Source of the DNA: Nitrospinota bacterium
GTDB taxonomy: Bacteria > Nitrospinota > Nitrospinia > SZUA-224
NCBI GenBank assembly: GCA_016212345.1
Contig: JACRGM010000036.1
Coordinates: 1 to 22,928 of the forward strand
Direction of reading: 5' to 3'
DNA length: 22,928 nucleotides
The position numbers were made by a program, and so were the translations under genes. The notes beneath the pieces were generated by a model. The model saw only the letters and a list, made by a program, of their open reading frames with translations, was not told the origin of the DNA and did no database searches. Position 1 is the stretch's first letter. Every line of letters begins with the position of its first letter. Of the stretch, positions 1 to 8,358 are shown in pieces.

Positions 1-22
1 AAAATAATATGAGGTTATCTTG

Positions 23-1576
23 ATGATGAAAGATGATGAGACAAAGATATATCTCCAAGATATAGTCAGGATAGCCAAGGGGGCATGGATAAATTTTTGT
101 GGTACCCTCTTAGGAAGGGGACTAGGGATCCTATTCACACTCCTTATCTCAAGAACCTTGATAGTGAATGAGGTCGGGATATACTACCTTGCGATAACTA
201 TTATTAATCTTGCTGTTATGATCTCTTTACTTGGCCTCGATTCTGGGATCCTGAGATATATATCTATCTTTAGTGGCAAGAAGGATATAAGACGGGTGAA
301 AGGGACAATTATCTCTTCTCTATGGATTGCCATACCAATGAGTATTATCATTGCAATCTTGTTATTTCTATCCTCTCGACATATCTCTCTTTTATTTAAT
401 AAACCGGAATTGGTAATGGTATTAAAGGTATTCTCCTTAACGATTCCCTTCTTTGTAATTACTCATATATTTATAAAGGTAACCCACTCCCTAAGGCTTA
501 TGCATTTCAATCTATATGTCCGAGATCTAGGTGAGCAGATATTAAAGATTCTATTAGCCGCCATCTTCCTTTATATGGGGTGGAGGATATTAGGTGTAAT
601 ACTCTCTAATATCATTACAATTATCTTAATAATGGGTATATCCCTCTATCTTATGAATAGACTTATTCCCTTAACAGATAAGAATGATAGGCCTATATTA
701 GAGTTTAAACAGCTTACAAGATTTTCATTCCCACAGTTGTTTTCAACCTTTTCTCTCTTTCTTATAATGTGGACTGATACACTGATGTTAGGCTATTTTT
801 CAGATTCTGGAAATGTGGGGATATATAATGTAACAACAAGAATAGCGATTTTAGGGTCCCTAATCCTGAGCTCTTTCAACACCATCTTCTCTCCGATGAT
901 CTCTGATCTCCACAATAGAGAGATGATGCATCAACTAGAAGGTTTATTTCAAACAGTAACAAAGTGGATATTTACCTTGAGTTTTCCCCTATTCTTAATA
1001 TTTATATTCTTTGCCAAACCTATATTGGCTATCTTTGGAACCGAATTTATTGTTGGGTACAGTTGTCTAATAATATTAAGTATTGGTCAGCTTATCAATT
1101 CCATTACAGGCCCTTCTGGTTTGGTCTTGTTAATGTCGGGTAGATCTTATATCTCCCTCTTTAATGATCTATCTGTTTGTATATTGAATATCATCCTAAA
1201 CTATCAATTGATACCACGATACGGGCTATTAGGGGCAGCCATAGCCACAACCTTATCAATAACTATAGTAAATCTTCTCAGGCTGATAGAGGTATTTTAT
1301 ATATGGAAGATCCATCCATACAGTGTGAGTTATTTAAAACCACTATTTGCTGGTTTAATAGGTGTATCTATCATATCTATTATCAATAAGATACCCTTCT
1401 TTGTTGATAATATATGGTCATTATTCATCTTTATTTCACTCTTTCTTGTAATCTATCTCTCTCTTTTATGCCTATTTGGATTGGACAAGAGAGATTCTTA
1501 TATATTAAAGATAGTGGGAAATAGACTATGCCACACAATCTTAACAAAATCAGGGCAAATAATAAGGTCATACTGA
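23..1576 (+). CDS. Wzx-type oligosaccharide flippase (MOP/MATE superfamily)
   Basis: This is probably the flippase that moves undecaprenyl-linked oligosaccharide units from the cytoplasmic to the periplasmic side of the inner membrane. The 517-residue protein is almost entirely hydrophobic helices (about 12-14 by eye) joined by short basic loops, the usual size and shape of polysaccharide biosynthesis proteins of the MOP superfamily. The N-terminal stretch after the charged leader (KGAWINFCGTLLGRGLGILF) and the later RFSFPQLFSTFSLFLIMWTD segment are typical of the family. Three start codons lie in a row (TTG 20, ATG 23, ATG 26). I chose ATG 23 because GAGGT at 11-15 is spaced well from it. 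The 3' end overlaps the next gene by 49 bases. Family assignment is secure; the transported glycan is unknown. Confidence 0.9.
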   Translation: MMKDDETKIYLQDIVRIAKGAWINFCGTLLGRGLGILFTLLISRTLIVNEVGIYYLAITIINLAVMISLLGLDSGILRYISIFSGKKDIRRVKGTIISSLWIAIPMSIIIAILLFLSSRHISLLFNKPELVMVLKVFSLTIPFFVITHIFIKVTHSLRLMHFNLYVRDLGEQILKILLAAIFLYMGWRILGVILSNIITIILIMGISLYLMNRLIPLTDKNDRPILEFKQLTRFSFPQLFSTFSLFLIMWTDTLMLGYFSDSGNVGIYNVTTRIAILGSLILSSFNTIFSPMISDLHNREMMHQLEGLFQTVTKWIFTLSFPLFLIFIFFAKPILAIFGTEFIVGYSCLIILSIGQLINSITGPSGLVLLMSGRSYISLFNDLSVCILNIILNYQLIPRYGLLGAAIATTLSITIVNLLRLIEVFYIWKIHPYSVSYLKPLFAGLIGVSIISIINKIPFFVDNIWSLFIFISLFLVIYLSLLCLFGLDKRDSYILKIVGNRLCHTILTKSGQIIRSY

Positions 1577-3204
1577 TCGGTTTGGATGGAGCTACATTTG
1601 ACCTTCTTCTGCCATGGGCTGAGGAGGGGCTACTGCCAAATCTTAAGAAGATACTAAAGATGGGTGTATATGGAGAACTGGAATCAACAATTCCACCCTA
1701 TACCCCATCAGCATGGACATCTATGATAACAGGAAAGAATCCAGGCAAGCATGGGATATTTCATTTCTTGATAAGATCAGAGGGGTTTTCCCATGAGGTT
1801 TATATAAATAATACCTTAATAAAGGGAAAGAAGATATGGAATATATTAAGTGATGAAGATAAAAAGGTTGGGATAATAAATTTCCCTATCAGTTATCCTA
1901 CTGAGAAGGTGAATGGGTTTATGATATCAGGATTTCTTACCCCAAAGGGTGCAAAGGATATCACCTATCCCAGAGAGCTATCAGAAAGGATAAGCGATCA
2001 TATTGGGGATTATATCATCTATGTCCCATTACCGATATCAAATAACCTTACAGAAGAGGAATCTATCAATTTAACCAAAAGGATCAATCACCAGATTCAA
2101 AGGCGAAGAGAGTTGCTCTATTATTTAATGGATAATTATGAAAGTGATTTTCTAATGGCTGTCTTTACAGGTTTAGATCAGATTCAGCACAAGTTTTGGA
2201 AATATCTGGATAAAGAAGAGCGGTCATTTTACAATTCCAGAGAGGGGGAGAAGATAAGACCTTTATTAATGGAAGGTTATTATAGTATAGATAATATGTT
2301 AGGAGATGTGATCAGGCATATTGATGATAAGACCTCCATCTTTATAATATCAGATCATGGATTCGGTTCACAGAGGAAGGAATTTTACCTGAATAGATGG
2401 TTTTATGATATGGGGCTACTGAGATATGATAAGAAGAGATTGCTTTTGAGCAAGATTGTTCATAAGAGTAAGGTTGTTCATAAGAAAATAAATATATTAA
2501 GGAGATCTGGATTTCCTGAACTGTGGGGGGGAGTAATACCAGATAGTCCTGGGGATGGATATATTGATTGGTCTAAAACAAAGGCATATTGTGGACACCC
2601 TTCTGAACAGGCCATATATATCAATCTAAAAGGAAGAGACAAAAAGGGCGTTGTAACACCAGGGAGCGAATATGAGGAATTAATAGGGTTTATAAAGGAA
2701 GGATTGATAGAGATAATAGATAATGAAACAGGAAAAAGGATAATTGATAAGGTATATAAACGGGAAGATATCTATTCAGGTCCGTATGTCAGATATGCCC
2801 CTGATCTCTTTGTTATACCAAAGGATTACAACTGTCCAATCTCCCCCTTTATCTCTCTACGAAAGAGGGCCTATTTATCCAAGATCTCTTCCCCTGTTGG
2901 ATATCATAGGAGAAATGGGGTCTTTATTGCAATAGGCAGAGATATTAAAAGGGGTAAGATCATCTTTAATACCTCTATCTTTGATATTACTCCAACTATA
3001 TTATATCTAATGGGGATACCTATACCTGATGATATGGATGGAAAGGTAGTTACTGATATATTTGAGGATGATCTCTTAGCTACCAATCAGATAAGATATG
3101 CAGGGGCCGGATCAGACGATTCCAATGATTCCTTTAAAAATATCTATACAGAAGGAGAAAAGGATGAGATTCGGGATTCTTTAAAGGGATTAGGTTACTT
3201 ATGA
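1528..3204 (+). CDS. Alkaline-phosphatase-superfamily phosphodiesterase/nucleotide pyrophosphatase-like protein
   Basis: A 558-residue metal-dependent hydrolase or transferase of the type I phosphodiesterase/nucleotide pyrophosphatase branch of the AP superfamily. Visible residues: first metal ligand D20 in IGLDGATFDLL; likely nucleophile T59 in PPYTPSAWTSM, followed by ITGKNPGKHGIF (67-78); D217 and H221 in GLDQIQHKFW; D276-H277 in ISDHGFG; H460 in GYHRRNG. All are in the expected order for a complete two-metal site. I see no signal peptide or membrane segment, so it is probably cytoplasmic; this is inference. ATG 1528 is the only plausible start, as no ATG, GTG or TTG follows before the first catalytic strand; hence the 49-base overlap with the flippase gene. 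It ends in SLKGLGYL, a tail shared with the two other AP proteins here. Substrate unknown; nucleotide-sugar, lipid-pyrophosphate or phosphoglycan intermediates are possibilities. Confidence 0.85.
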   Translation: MPHNLNKIRANNKVILIGLDGATFDLLLPWAEEGLLPNLKKILKMGVYGELESTIPPYTPSAWTSMITGKNPGKHGIFHFLIRSEGFSHEVYINNTLIKGKKIWNILSDEDKKVGIINFPISYPTEKVNGFMISGFLTPKGAKDITYPRELSERISDHIGDYIIYVPLPISNNLTEEESINLTKRINHQIQRRRELLYYLMDNYESDFLMAVFTGLDQIQHKFWKYLDKEERSFYNSREGEKIRPLLMEGYYSIDNMLGDVIRHIDDKTSIFIISDHGFGSQRKEFYLNRWFYDMGLLRYDKKRLLLSKIVHKSKVVHKKINILRRSGFPELWGGVIPDSPGDGYIDWSKTKAYCGHPSEQAIYINLKGRDKKGVVTPGSEYEELIGFIKEGLIEIIDNETGKRIIDKVYKREDIYSGPYVRYAPDLFVIPKDYNCPISPFISLRKRAYLSKISSPVGYHRRNGVFIAIGRDIKRGKIIFNTSIFDITPTILYLMGIPIPDDMDGKVVTDIFEDDLLATNQIRYAGAGSDDSNDSFKNIYTEGEKDEIRDSLKGLGYL

Positions 3205-4124
3205 GACTCTCTACATCTTATATAATCTGCACAAAGAATCGTCCTGATGATCTTAGGAGGTGTATTAGATCAATAGTTAAACAGACTATCTTACCTAATG
3301 AACTGATAATTGTTGATGCAGGGAGAATCAAGAATATAAAGGAAGATGTAGAGGATATACTGACGAATACCAAGATACCCCTTTTATACATACATACTGA
3401 ACCTGGTCTAACAAGACAGCGGAACATAGGGATAGATCATGCAAAGGAGGATATTATCTTCTTTTTAGATGATGATGTGGTGGTGTATAGAGAGTATAAC
3501 GAAGAGATGTTGAATGTCTACAGATTAAAAGGGGATAATAGGATTGGAGGGGTAGAGGGTACTATTACAAATGATCCGATCCCTAATCCTCTACTTGATA
3601 TCTTTAGAAGGGTATTTTTACTTAGCAATAATATTATTGATGGTAAAGGTGGGGTCTTACCATCAGGGAATGCAGTATTTGTATGTAGGCCATCAAGGAT
3701 TATACCTGTGGAGATTATGAATGGTTGTGGCAGCTATAAAAGAGAGATATTTCAAGACCTTAGATTTGATGAATATCTAAGTGGCTATGCCTTAAATGAG
3801 GATGTTGAATTCTCTTACAGGGTCTCAAGAAGATATAAACTATATAAAACCCCTTATGCTAAGGTTATTCATAAGAGAACAGGGGTTAATAGGATAGATC
3901 AAGAAGAATATTCAAAAATGAGGGTAGTTAATTATCATTATTTTTTCAAGAAGAATATGCCTCAAAGGGTCAAGAATAAGATGGCCTATTTATGGTCACA
4001 GATTGGATTTATCATTCTCGCTATTATTCAGACAATAAGACATTATAGAGATCTAAGATTTCAGTTAATTATTGGGATCATTAAGGGATATATGAAGGTA
4101 TTAAAGGGTAAGATTACCATTTAA
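3201..4124 (+). CDS. GT2 family glycosyltransferase
   Basis: A 307-residue GT-A fold inverting glycosyltransferase that probably adds one sugar to the lipid-linked repeat unit at the cytoplasmic face. The N-terminus (TSYIICTKNRPDDLRRCIRS) is the nucleotide-binding strand, GLTRQRNIGI (69-78) is a standard GT2 motif, and the metal-binding DxD appears as FFLDDDV (D90-D92). NEDVEFSYRV in the second half corresponds to the ED acceptor/base region. One hydrophobic helix near residues 262-281 (LWSQIGFIILAIIQ) could hold it to the membrane. Its ATG overlaps the preceding TGA by four bases (ATGA), a sign of translational coupling with the AP protein. Donor and acceptor sugars cannot be read from sequence. 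Confidence 0.87.
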   Translation: MRLSTSYIICTKNRPDDLRRCIRSIVKQTILPNELIIVDAGRIKNIKEDVEDILTNTKIPLLYIHTEPGLTRQRNIGIDHAKEDIIFFLDDDVVVYREYNEEMLNVYRLKGDNRIGGVEGTITNDPIPNPLLDIFRRVFLLSNNIIDGKGGVLPSGNAVFVCRPSRIIPVEIMNGCGSYKREIFQDLRFDEYLSGYALNEDVEFSYRVSRRYKLYKTPYAKVIHKRTGVNRIDQEEYSKMRVVNYHYFFKKNMPQRVKNKMAYLWSQIGFIILAIIQTIRHYRDLRFQLIIGIIKGYMKVLKGKITI

Positions 4125-4132
4125 GATTTAAG
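4119..4132 (+). repeat. Two tandem ATTTAAG heptamers over a stop codon
   Basis: Two exact, adjacent copies of ATTTAAG (4119-4125 and 4126-4132). The first contains the TAA stop of the GT2 gene; the second places another TAA in a different frame. It resembles in style the tandem repeats at 5551-5580 and 15499-15547. Confidence 0.7.
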
Positions 4133-4143
4133 AAGAGATCATT

Positions 4144-5559
4144 ATGAAAGATAAACCAAATATTGTTATGATCATAATGGATTCAACTCGATTTGATCAC
4201 TTATCCTGTTATGGATATAGAAAAAAGACCACTCCTAACCTGGATATAATTGCAGAGGAAGGGGTATTATACAAGAATGCAATCTCTACCTCTCCATGGA
4301 CATTACCTTCACATACCTCAATCTTTACAGGTCTTTATCTGTTACAGCATAAGACAGGACATAATAATCCCTTTTTAAACCCTAAATTTTCTACTATTGC
4401 AGAGGTATTGAGTGTTAACGGCTATACAACACTGGGCTTCTCTAATAATCCATATATTGGCCATGCCACTGGTTTAAATAGAGGATTTGAGGTCTTTGAA
4501 GATATAGCTCCTAGGTCCAAATATAGATCTTATGTCAATGGGATAAATAGAAAAGAGATAGGTACATCATCAAAGATAGATGATAGTGATGCACATTTCG
4601 TGAATATAACTATTAAGGGATATTTAGATAATCTCTGTAATTCCCCAAAACCATTTTTCTTATTTGTCAATTATATAGAACCCCATATCCCCTACCATCC
4701 TCCATTATCTTTTATCAAGCGATTTATAGATGGTAACTCAGAGATCGAGAAGGTGATAGGATTTGATCAAGGTCTCTTTATAAAATATATGGTTGGAGGA
4801 CTTAGGTTAGATAACAAGGATATTGATGCCTTCCAGGGATTATATGATAGCGAGATTGCATATCTTGATTATAAACTGAGGGAGATATTTGAGTATCTTT
4901 TATTAAAGAATATATTAGATGATACAATATTGATAATTACATCAGATCACGGCGAAAACATTGGAGATCATCAATTATTTGATCATCAATATTGTCTATA
5001 CGATACCTTATTACATGTTCCATTAATTATAAGGTATCCAAGGTTGTTCCCCCCAGGATTAAAGATAGTTGAGCAGGTTCAATCTATTGATATCTTTCCA
5101 ACACTTTTAGAGATCCTTGATGTGACCCCTAATCTTGAATATATGGGTAAGCCCTTTGGAAAGAGCCTACTTCCTCATAGAATAAAGGATGATCCCAATC
5201 CCAGAGAATTTACCTTTGCAGAATATGAAAGACCCATTAACCCTATTAGAAGATTAAATGATAGATATCCGAAATTCGATATGTCTATCTATGATTATAG
5301 TTTAAAGATGATCAGGAGTAATACCTTTAAATATATTAAGAGATCAGATGGTAAAGATGAATTATATAATCTTATCCAAGACCCTAAGGAACTTAATAAT
5401 ATTATCTCCCTTTATACTGATAAGGGAAGAGAGTTTGAGGAAAGGCTTTATAATTGGATATCCCTTTTATCTTTAGGGTGCCCTGAAATAGTGATTGGAT
5501 CTTATGAATTTGATGAAGATATTAAAAGGCTACTTCAAGGACTTGGATATTTGACTTAA
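4144..5559 (+). CDS. Sulfatase-fold AP-superfamily protein with Thr nucleophile
   Basis: A 471-residue protein of the sulfatase (PF00884-like) branch. The first metal ligand is D13 in NIVMIIMDSTRFD. The nucleophile region reads STSPWTLPSHTSIFTG. Aligned to the sulfatase signature C-x-P-S-R, T53 occupies the position of the Cys that is converted to formylglycine. Other metal-site residues are in EPHIPYHPP, D268-H269 in TSDHGENIGDH, and the His-rich DHQYCLYDTLLHVPL. With Thr at the nucleophile position, classical sulfatase activity is unlikely; phosphodiester or phosphonate hydrolysis, or head-group transfer, fits better. Unlike LtaS or EptA it has no N-terminal membrane helices or signal peptide, so it should act in the cytoplasm. 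It ends in LLQGLGYLT, matching the tails of the other two AP proteins. The ribosome site is weak (AAGAAGAGA upstream of ATG 4144). Confidence 0.85.
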   Translation: MKDKPNIVMIIMDSTRFDHLSCYGYRKKTTPNLDIIAEEGVLYKNAISTSPWTLPSHTSIFTGLYLLQHKTGHNNPFLNPKFSTIAEVLSVNGYTTLGFSNNPYIGHATGLNRGFEVFEDIAPRSKYRSYVNGINRKEIGTSSKIDDSDAHFVNITIKGYLDNLCNSPKPFFLFVNYIEPHIPYHPPLSFIKRFIDGNSEIEKVIGFDQGLFIKYMVGGLRLDNKDIDAFQGLYDSEIAYLDYKLREIFEYLLLKNILDDTILIITSDHGENIGDHQLFDHQYCLYDTLLHVPLIIRYPRLFPPGLKIVEQVQSIDIFPTLLEILDVTPNLEYMGKPFGKSLLPHRIKDDPNPREFTFAEYERPINPIRRLNDRYPKFDMSIYDYSLKMIRSNTFKYIKRSDGKDELYNLIQDPKELNNIISLYTDKGREFEERLYNWISLLSLGCPEIVIGSYEFDEDIKRLLQGLGYLT

Positions 5560-5580
5560 TTGGATTTGACTTAATTGGAT
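5551..5580 (+). repeat. 15-bp exact tandem duplication at a stop codon
   Basis: TTGACTTAATTGGAT occurs twice back to back (5551-5565 and 5566-5580). The first copy carries the TAA stop of the sulfatase-fold gene and the second carries an in-frame second TAA. The duplication ends one base before the ATG at 5582, so it fills nearly all of the space in front of the next gene and leaves that gene without an evident Shine-Dalgarno site. Confidence 0.9.
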
Positions 5581-5581
5581 T

Positions 5582-7021
5582 ATGGAAAATCAATTACTAC
5601 ATTTAGAATATAGGCCAAATCATCTTGGAATGTTATCATTCTTCTTTGCCCTTATAGGGGGGATATCTATCTCATCGCTCCCTCTAAAGGTAAGTCTACC
5701 AGTAGTTAGTATTACATTATTAATCGCCTTAATACCGATATTCATAGAAAAGACCTATCTATTATTACTAATATTTATAGGTATAACCCCATTTTTTCTA
5801 CTGATCCCGGTATTTGAAGAGGGGTTTTCAATACTGATAATACCAGGCTTTATGATCCTATCTTTATGGTATTTAAACATAACCTTCAAAAAGGAGCCCA
5901 TAATAATAACCCCTTACTACAAATATCTGATTCTCTTTTTCTGTGTAATATTGATATCAACCATCTTAGGCAAGGATATAAAGACCAGTTTTTTAGCACT
6001 TAAAAGTTACTTTATGATCTTTCTGATATTCTTCCTTATTGTTAATCTGATAAAGACCCCTCAACATATAATCCAGATAGGATGGGTAATAATTATCTCT
6101 ATGACTATCTTAACCTTTTTTGTTTTATTAGACCAGTGGGAGCTTATAGACATTGCATTTAATTATCCCTTGGATTATATGGAACTTCATCGTTCCAGAG
6201 TTGGTCTATATGATCCCAATTTTACCTCTCTTATGCTCTCTATTGCCCTACCCTTTGCCTTCTATTTTCTCTTCATATATAAAGATATCATTCAAAGGGT
6301 CATCTTGATTATCCCTCTTTCTCTCCTTATGGTGGGAATTATATTGACCTATTCTATTGGTGGATTAATAGGTCTGTTGTCTATCTTCTTTCTCATCATT
6401 CTCTTTATGAAAGGTTTAAACAGAGGTACAAAGGCATCTATCTTTATAACCTTTATTCTAATCTTTTGTGCAGGTTCCCTCCTCCTTCCTGAATCTTATA
6501 AGATGAAGATTCAGGATAAATATGAAGAGACAATGACTGAAGAGTTTGCTTATTGGGGCACCAATAGAGGGGCAGCATGGATGAGTGGATTGCAGGTAAT
6601 CGCAGATAATTCAGTTTTTGGGGTCGGCCCTGTAAACCATGGATTTGAGGCACTTAAATATTACCCAATAATCCAGGGCAGGGATTGGGGGAGAGATTAT
6701 GGTGCAACCCCTCACAATCTTTATATCTCTATTATGGGAGAGACAGGATTAATTGGTTTATTATCTTTTATTATACTGATCTTTGTAATCATAAGAGGAC
6801 TACTAAAATCAATAAAGAGGTTAGAATATCTACGAGAAAGAGAGCTACTCTTTTGTGGCCAGGGGCTTATGGTGAGTATTATTGCCTTTCTGATTCAGAG
6901 CATCTTCCTTGATACACAGCGTCATAAATATCTCTGGATCCTTCTGGGATTAATAGTTAGTTTTATTGGTATAGTAAACCAAATAAAAGAGAAAAATGAT
7001 GAGGGTATTGACCATACATAA
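5582..7021 (+). CDS. O-antigen ligase/polymerase (Wzy/WaaL-type) membrane protein
   Basis: A 479-residue polytopic inner-membrane protein with about 10-12 hydrophobic helices. Its large periplasmic loop holds the O-antigen ligase family (PF04932-like) hallmark: FGVGPVNHGFEALKYY, then GATPHNLYISIMGETGLIGL, then another helix. In this family the loop handles undecaprenyl-pyrophosphate-linked glycan, as Wzy polymerase or as ligase to an acceptor; sequence alone cannot separate the two roles. As the only such protein in the window, and next to a flippase and a Wza/Wzc pair, Wzy-type polymerase is the more natural reading. ATG 5582 has no good ribosome site because the 15-bp duplication lies directly upstream; translation may be coupled to the preceding stop. 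ATG 5630 is an alternative start. The 3' end overlaps the GT4 gene by 26 bases. Confidence 0.85.
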   Translation: MENQLLHLEYRPNHLGMLSFFFALIGGISISSLPLKVSLPVVSITLLIALIPIFIEKTYLLLLIFIGITPFFLLIPVFEEGFSILIIPGFMILSLWYLNITFKKEPIIITPYYKYLILFFCVILISTILGKDIKTSFLALKSYFMIFLIFFLIVNLIKTPQHIIQIGWVIIISMTILTFFVLLDQWELIDIAFNYPLDYMELHRSRVGLYDPNFTSLMLSIALPFAFYFLFIYKDIIQRVILIIPLSLLMVGIILTYSIGGLIGLLSIFFLIILFMKGLNRGTKASIFITFILIFCAGSLLLPESYKMKIQDKYEETMTEEFAYWGTNRGAAWMSGLQVIADNSVFGVGPVNHGFEALKYYPIIQGRDWGRDYGATPHNLYISIMGETGLIGLLSFIILIFVIIRGLLKSIKRLEYLRERELLFCGQGLMVSIIAFLIQSIFLDTQRHKYLWILLGLIVSFIGIVNQIKEKNDEGIDHT

Positions 7022-8282
7022 TTATCATTATATAGGAGGTGGTGCAGATTATATCTATATTACAACAAATGAGTTATTAAAGAAAAAGGGGCATGAGGTC
7101 ATCCCTTTTTCTGTTGATTCTAAAAGGAATATAGAGACTATATATTCCGGATATTTCTTGAGTGATCTTGATAATGATAACTTAATAATTAAAGGTATAA
7201 AAAGGATAGAAAGGACATTTTATTCCCTTGAGGCAAAGAAGAAGATTGAAAGGCTAATTAATGAGTGTTCACCTGATATAGCACATCTGCACAATATATA
7301 TGGTCGGATATCATCATCTATTCTTGATGTGATAAGGAGAAAAGGAATCCCCATTATACAGACCTTACACGACTATAAATTAATATGCCCTGTCTCTTCT
7401 CTTTTATCAAGGGGGAAGATATGTGAAGGGTGTAAATCTACAAGATATTATAATTGTCTTTTAAAGAGATGTTCACCTTTTACAAATTCTCTATTAAAGA
7501 GTGCGATTCATATGGTAGAGGGATATCTAAATAGATATATATTGCATCATGAAGATAAGGTTGAGTGCTTTATCTCACCAAGTAGATTCTTAAAGGAGAA
7601 GATGATCGAATTTGGTTTGTCAGAGGAAAAGATTGTTCATATACCAAATTTTATATATATCAATAAATATAAGCCAAATTTCTATTTTGATAATTATCTT
7701 GTCTACTTTGGGAGGCTCTCCTATGAGAAAGGTATAGACATATTAATTAAGGCCATGAAGGGGATCTCGGGTATTGATCTTTTGATAGTAGGTAATGGGC
7801 CGAATTATAGAGATTATATCAAATTAATCCAAGATATGGGGATTAAAAATATTAGATTCTTGGGATACAGGGGTGGAGATGAACTACATGGATTAGTAAG
7901 AAATGCCTTATGTTCAATTATGCCGTCTAGGTGGTATGAAAACAATCCCCTTTCTATAATTGAATCCTTTGCTCTAGGTACACCAGCAATAGGGACAGAT
8001 ATTGGTGGTATTCCGGAATTGATCAATGAATGGGAGGATGGCCTATTGTGTGAACCATGTAGTATTGAGGATCTAAGAGATAAGATAAACGATCTAATTA
8101 ACAATAAAGGGAAAATCAAGGGGATGGGGGAGAATGCCAGAAAAAAGGTAGAGGAGAGATATTCGCCTTCTATCTTTTACGAGAGGCTTATTAGGCTTTA
8201 TGACAAATTAACTAATAACTATAGATTTTCAGATAATAAATTACACAAGGATAGAGGGAGAAATCCGAGTAAGGCGTACTGA
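6996..8282 (+). CDS. GT4 family glycosyltransferase with repeat-derived C-terminus
   Basis: A 428-residue retaining GT-B glycosyltransferase. The N-terminal Rossmann half starts HNYHYIGGGADYI, the donor-binding half has LVYFGRLSYEKGIDILIKA, and the E-x7-E motif is YENNPLSIIE (E315 and E323) followed by SFALGTPAIGTDIGGIPELI. A cysteine-rich insert follows LHDYKLICP (C131, C143, C146, C154, C159), as seen in a subgroup of GT4 proteins, and may bind metal. The start is ATG 6996 or the adjacent ATG 6999; AAAGAG at 6986-6991 favours 6999. The last 20 codons and the TGA (8220-8282) lie inside a 123-bp palindromic element. Without the element the frame would end after LYDKLTNN. The tail is therefore probably an insertion by-product with no catalytic role. 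Confidence 0.88.
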   Translation: MMRVLTIHNYHYIGGGADYIYITTNELLKKKGHEVIPFSVDSKRNIETIYSGYFLSDLDNDNLIIKGIKRIERTFYSLEAKKKIERLINECSPDIAHLHNIYGRISSSILDVIRRKGIPIIQTLHDYKLICPVSSLLSRGKICEGCKSTRYYNCLLKRCSPFTNSLLKSAIHMVEGYLNRYILHHEDKVECFISPSRFLKEKMIEFGLSEEKIVHIPNFIYINKYKPNFYFDNYLVYFGRLSYEKGIDILIKAMKGISGIDLLIVGNGPNYRDYIKLIQDMGIKNIRFLGYRGGDELHGLVRNALCSIMPSRWYENNPLSIIESFALGTPAIGTDIGGIPELINEWEDGLLCEPCSIEDLRDKINDLINNKGKIKGMGENARKKVEERYSPSIFYERLIRLYDKLTNNYRFSDNKLHKDRGRNPSKAY

Positions 8283-8343
8283 GTAGTACGTTGTCGAGGA
8301 TTTCGACTGATAACGCCGTGTAATTTGTTATATGGAAATCTAT
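8221..8343 (+). mobile_element. 123-bp palindromic miniature element, copy 1
   Basis: First of three near-identical 123-bp sequences. The outer 26 bp at each end form an imperfect terminal inverted repeat (23 of 26 match by eye; left end ATAGATTTTCAG, right end GGAAATCTAT). Inside is a second stem, GAAATCC with GGATTTC, and a central hairpin GGCGTAC-TGAGTA-GTACGTT (8273-8292). TA dinucleotides border the GATTT/AAATC ends, as with ERIC, Correia and other TA-targeting miniature elements. The heptamer AATAACT lies directly on both sides (8214-8220 and 8344-8350), but the flank is itself repetitive. No coding capacity for a transposase. It overlaps the 3' end of the upstream GT4 gene. Confidence 0.88.
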
Positions 8344-8358
8344 AATAACTAATAACTA

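Noticed and set aside
4144..5559. Calling this and the 9468 gene formylglycine-dependent sulfatases.
   Set aside because: The modified Cys (or Ser) position is Thr in both and no formylglycine-generating enzyme of the FGE type is seen; only the fold is supported.
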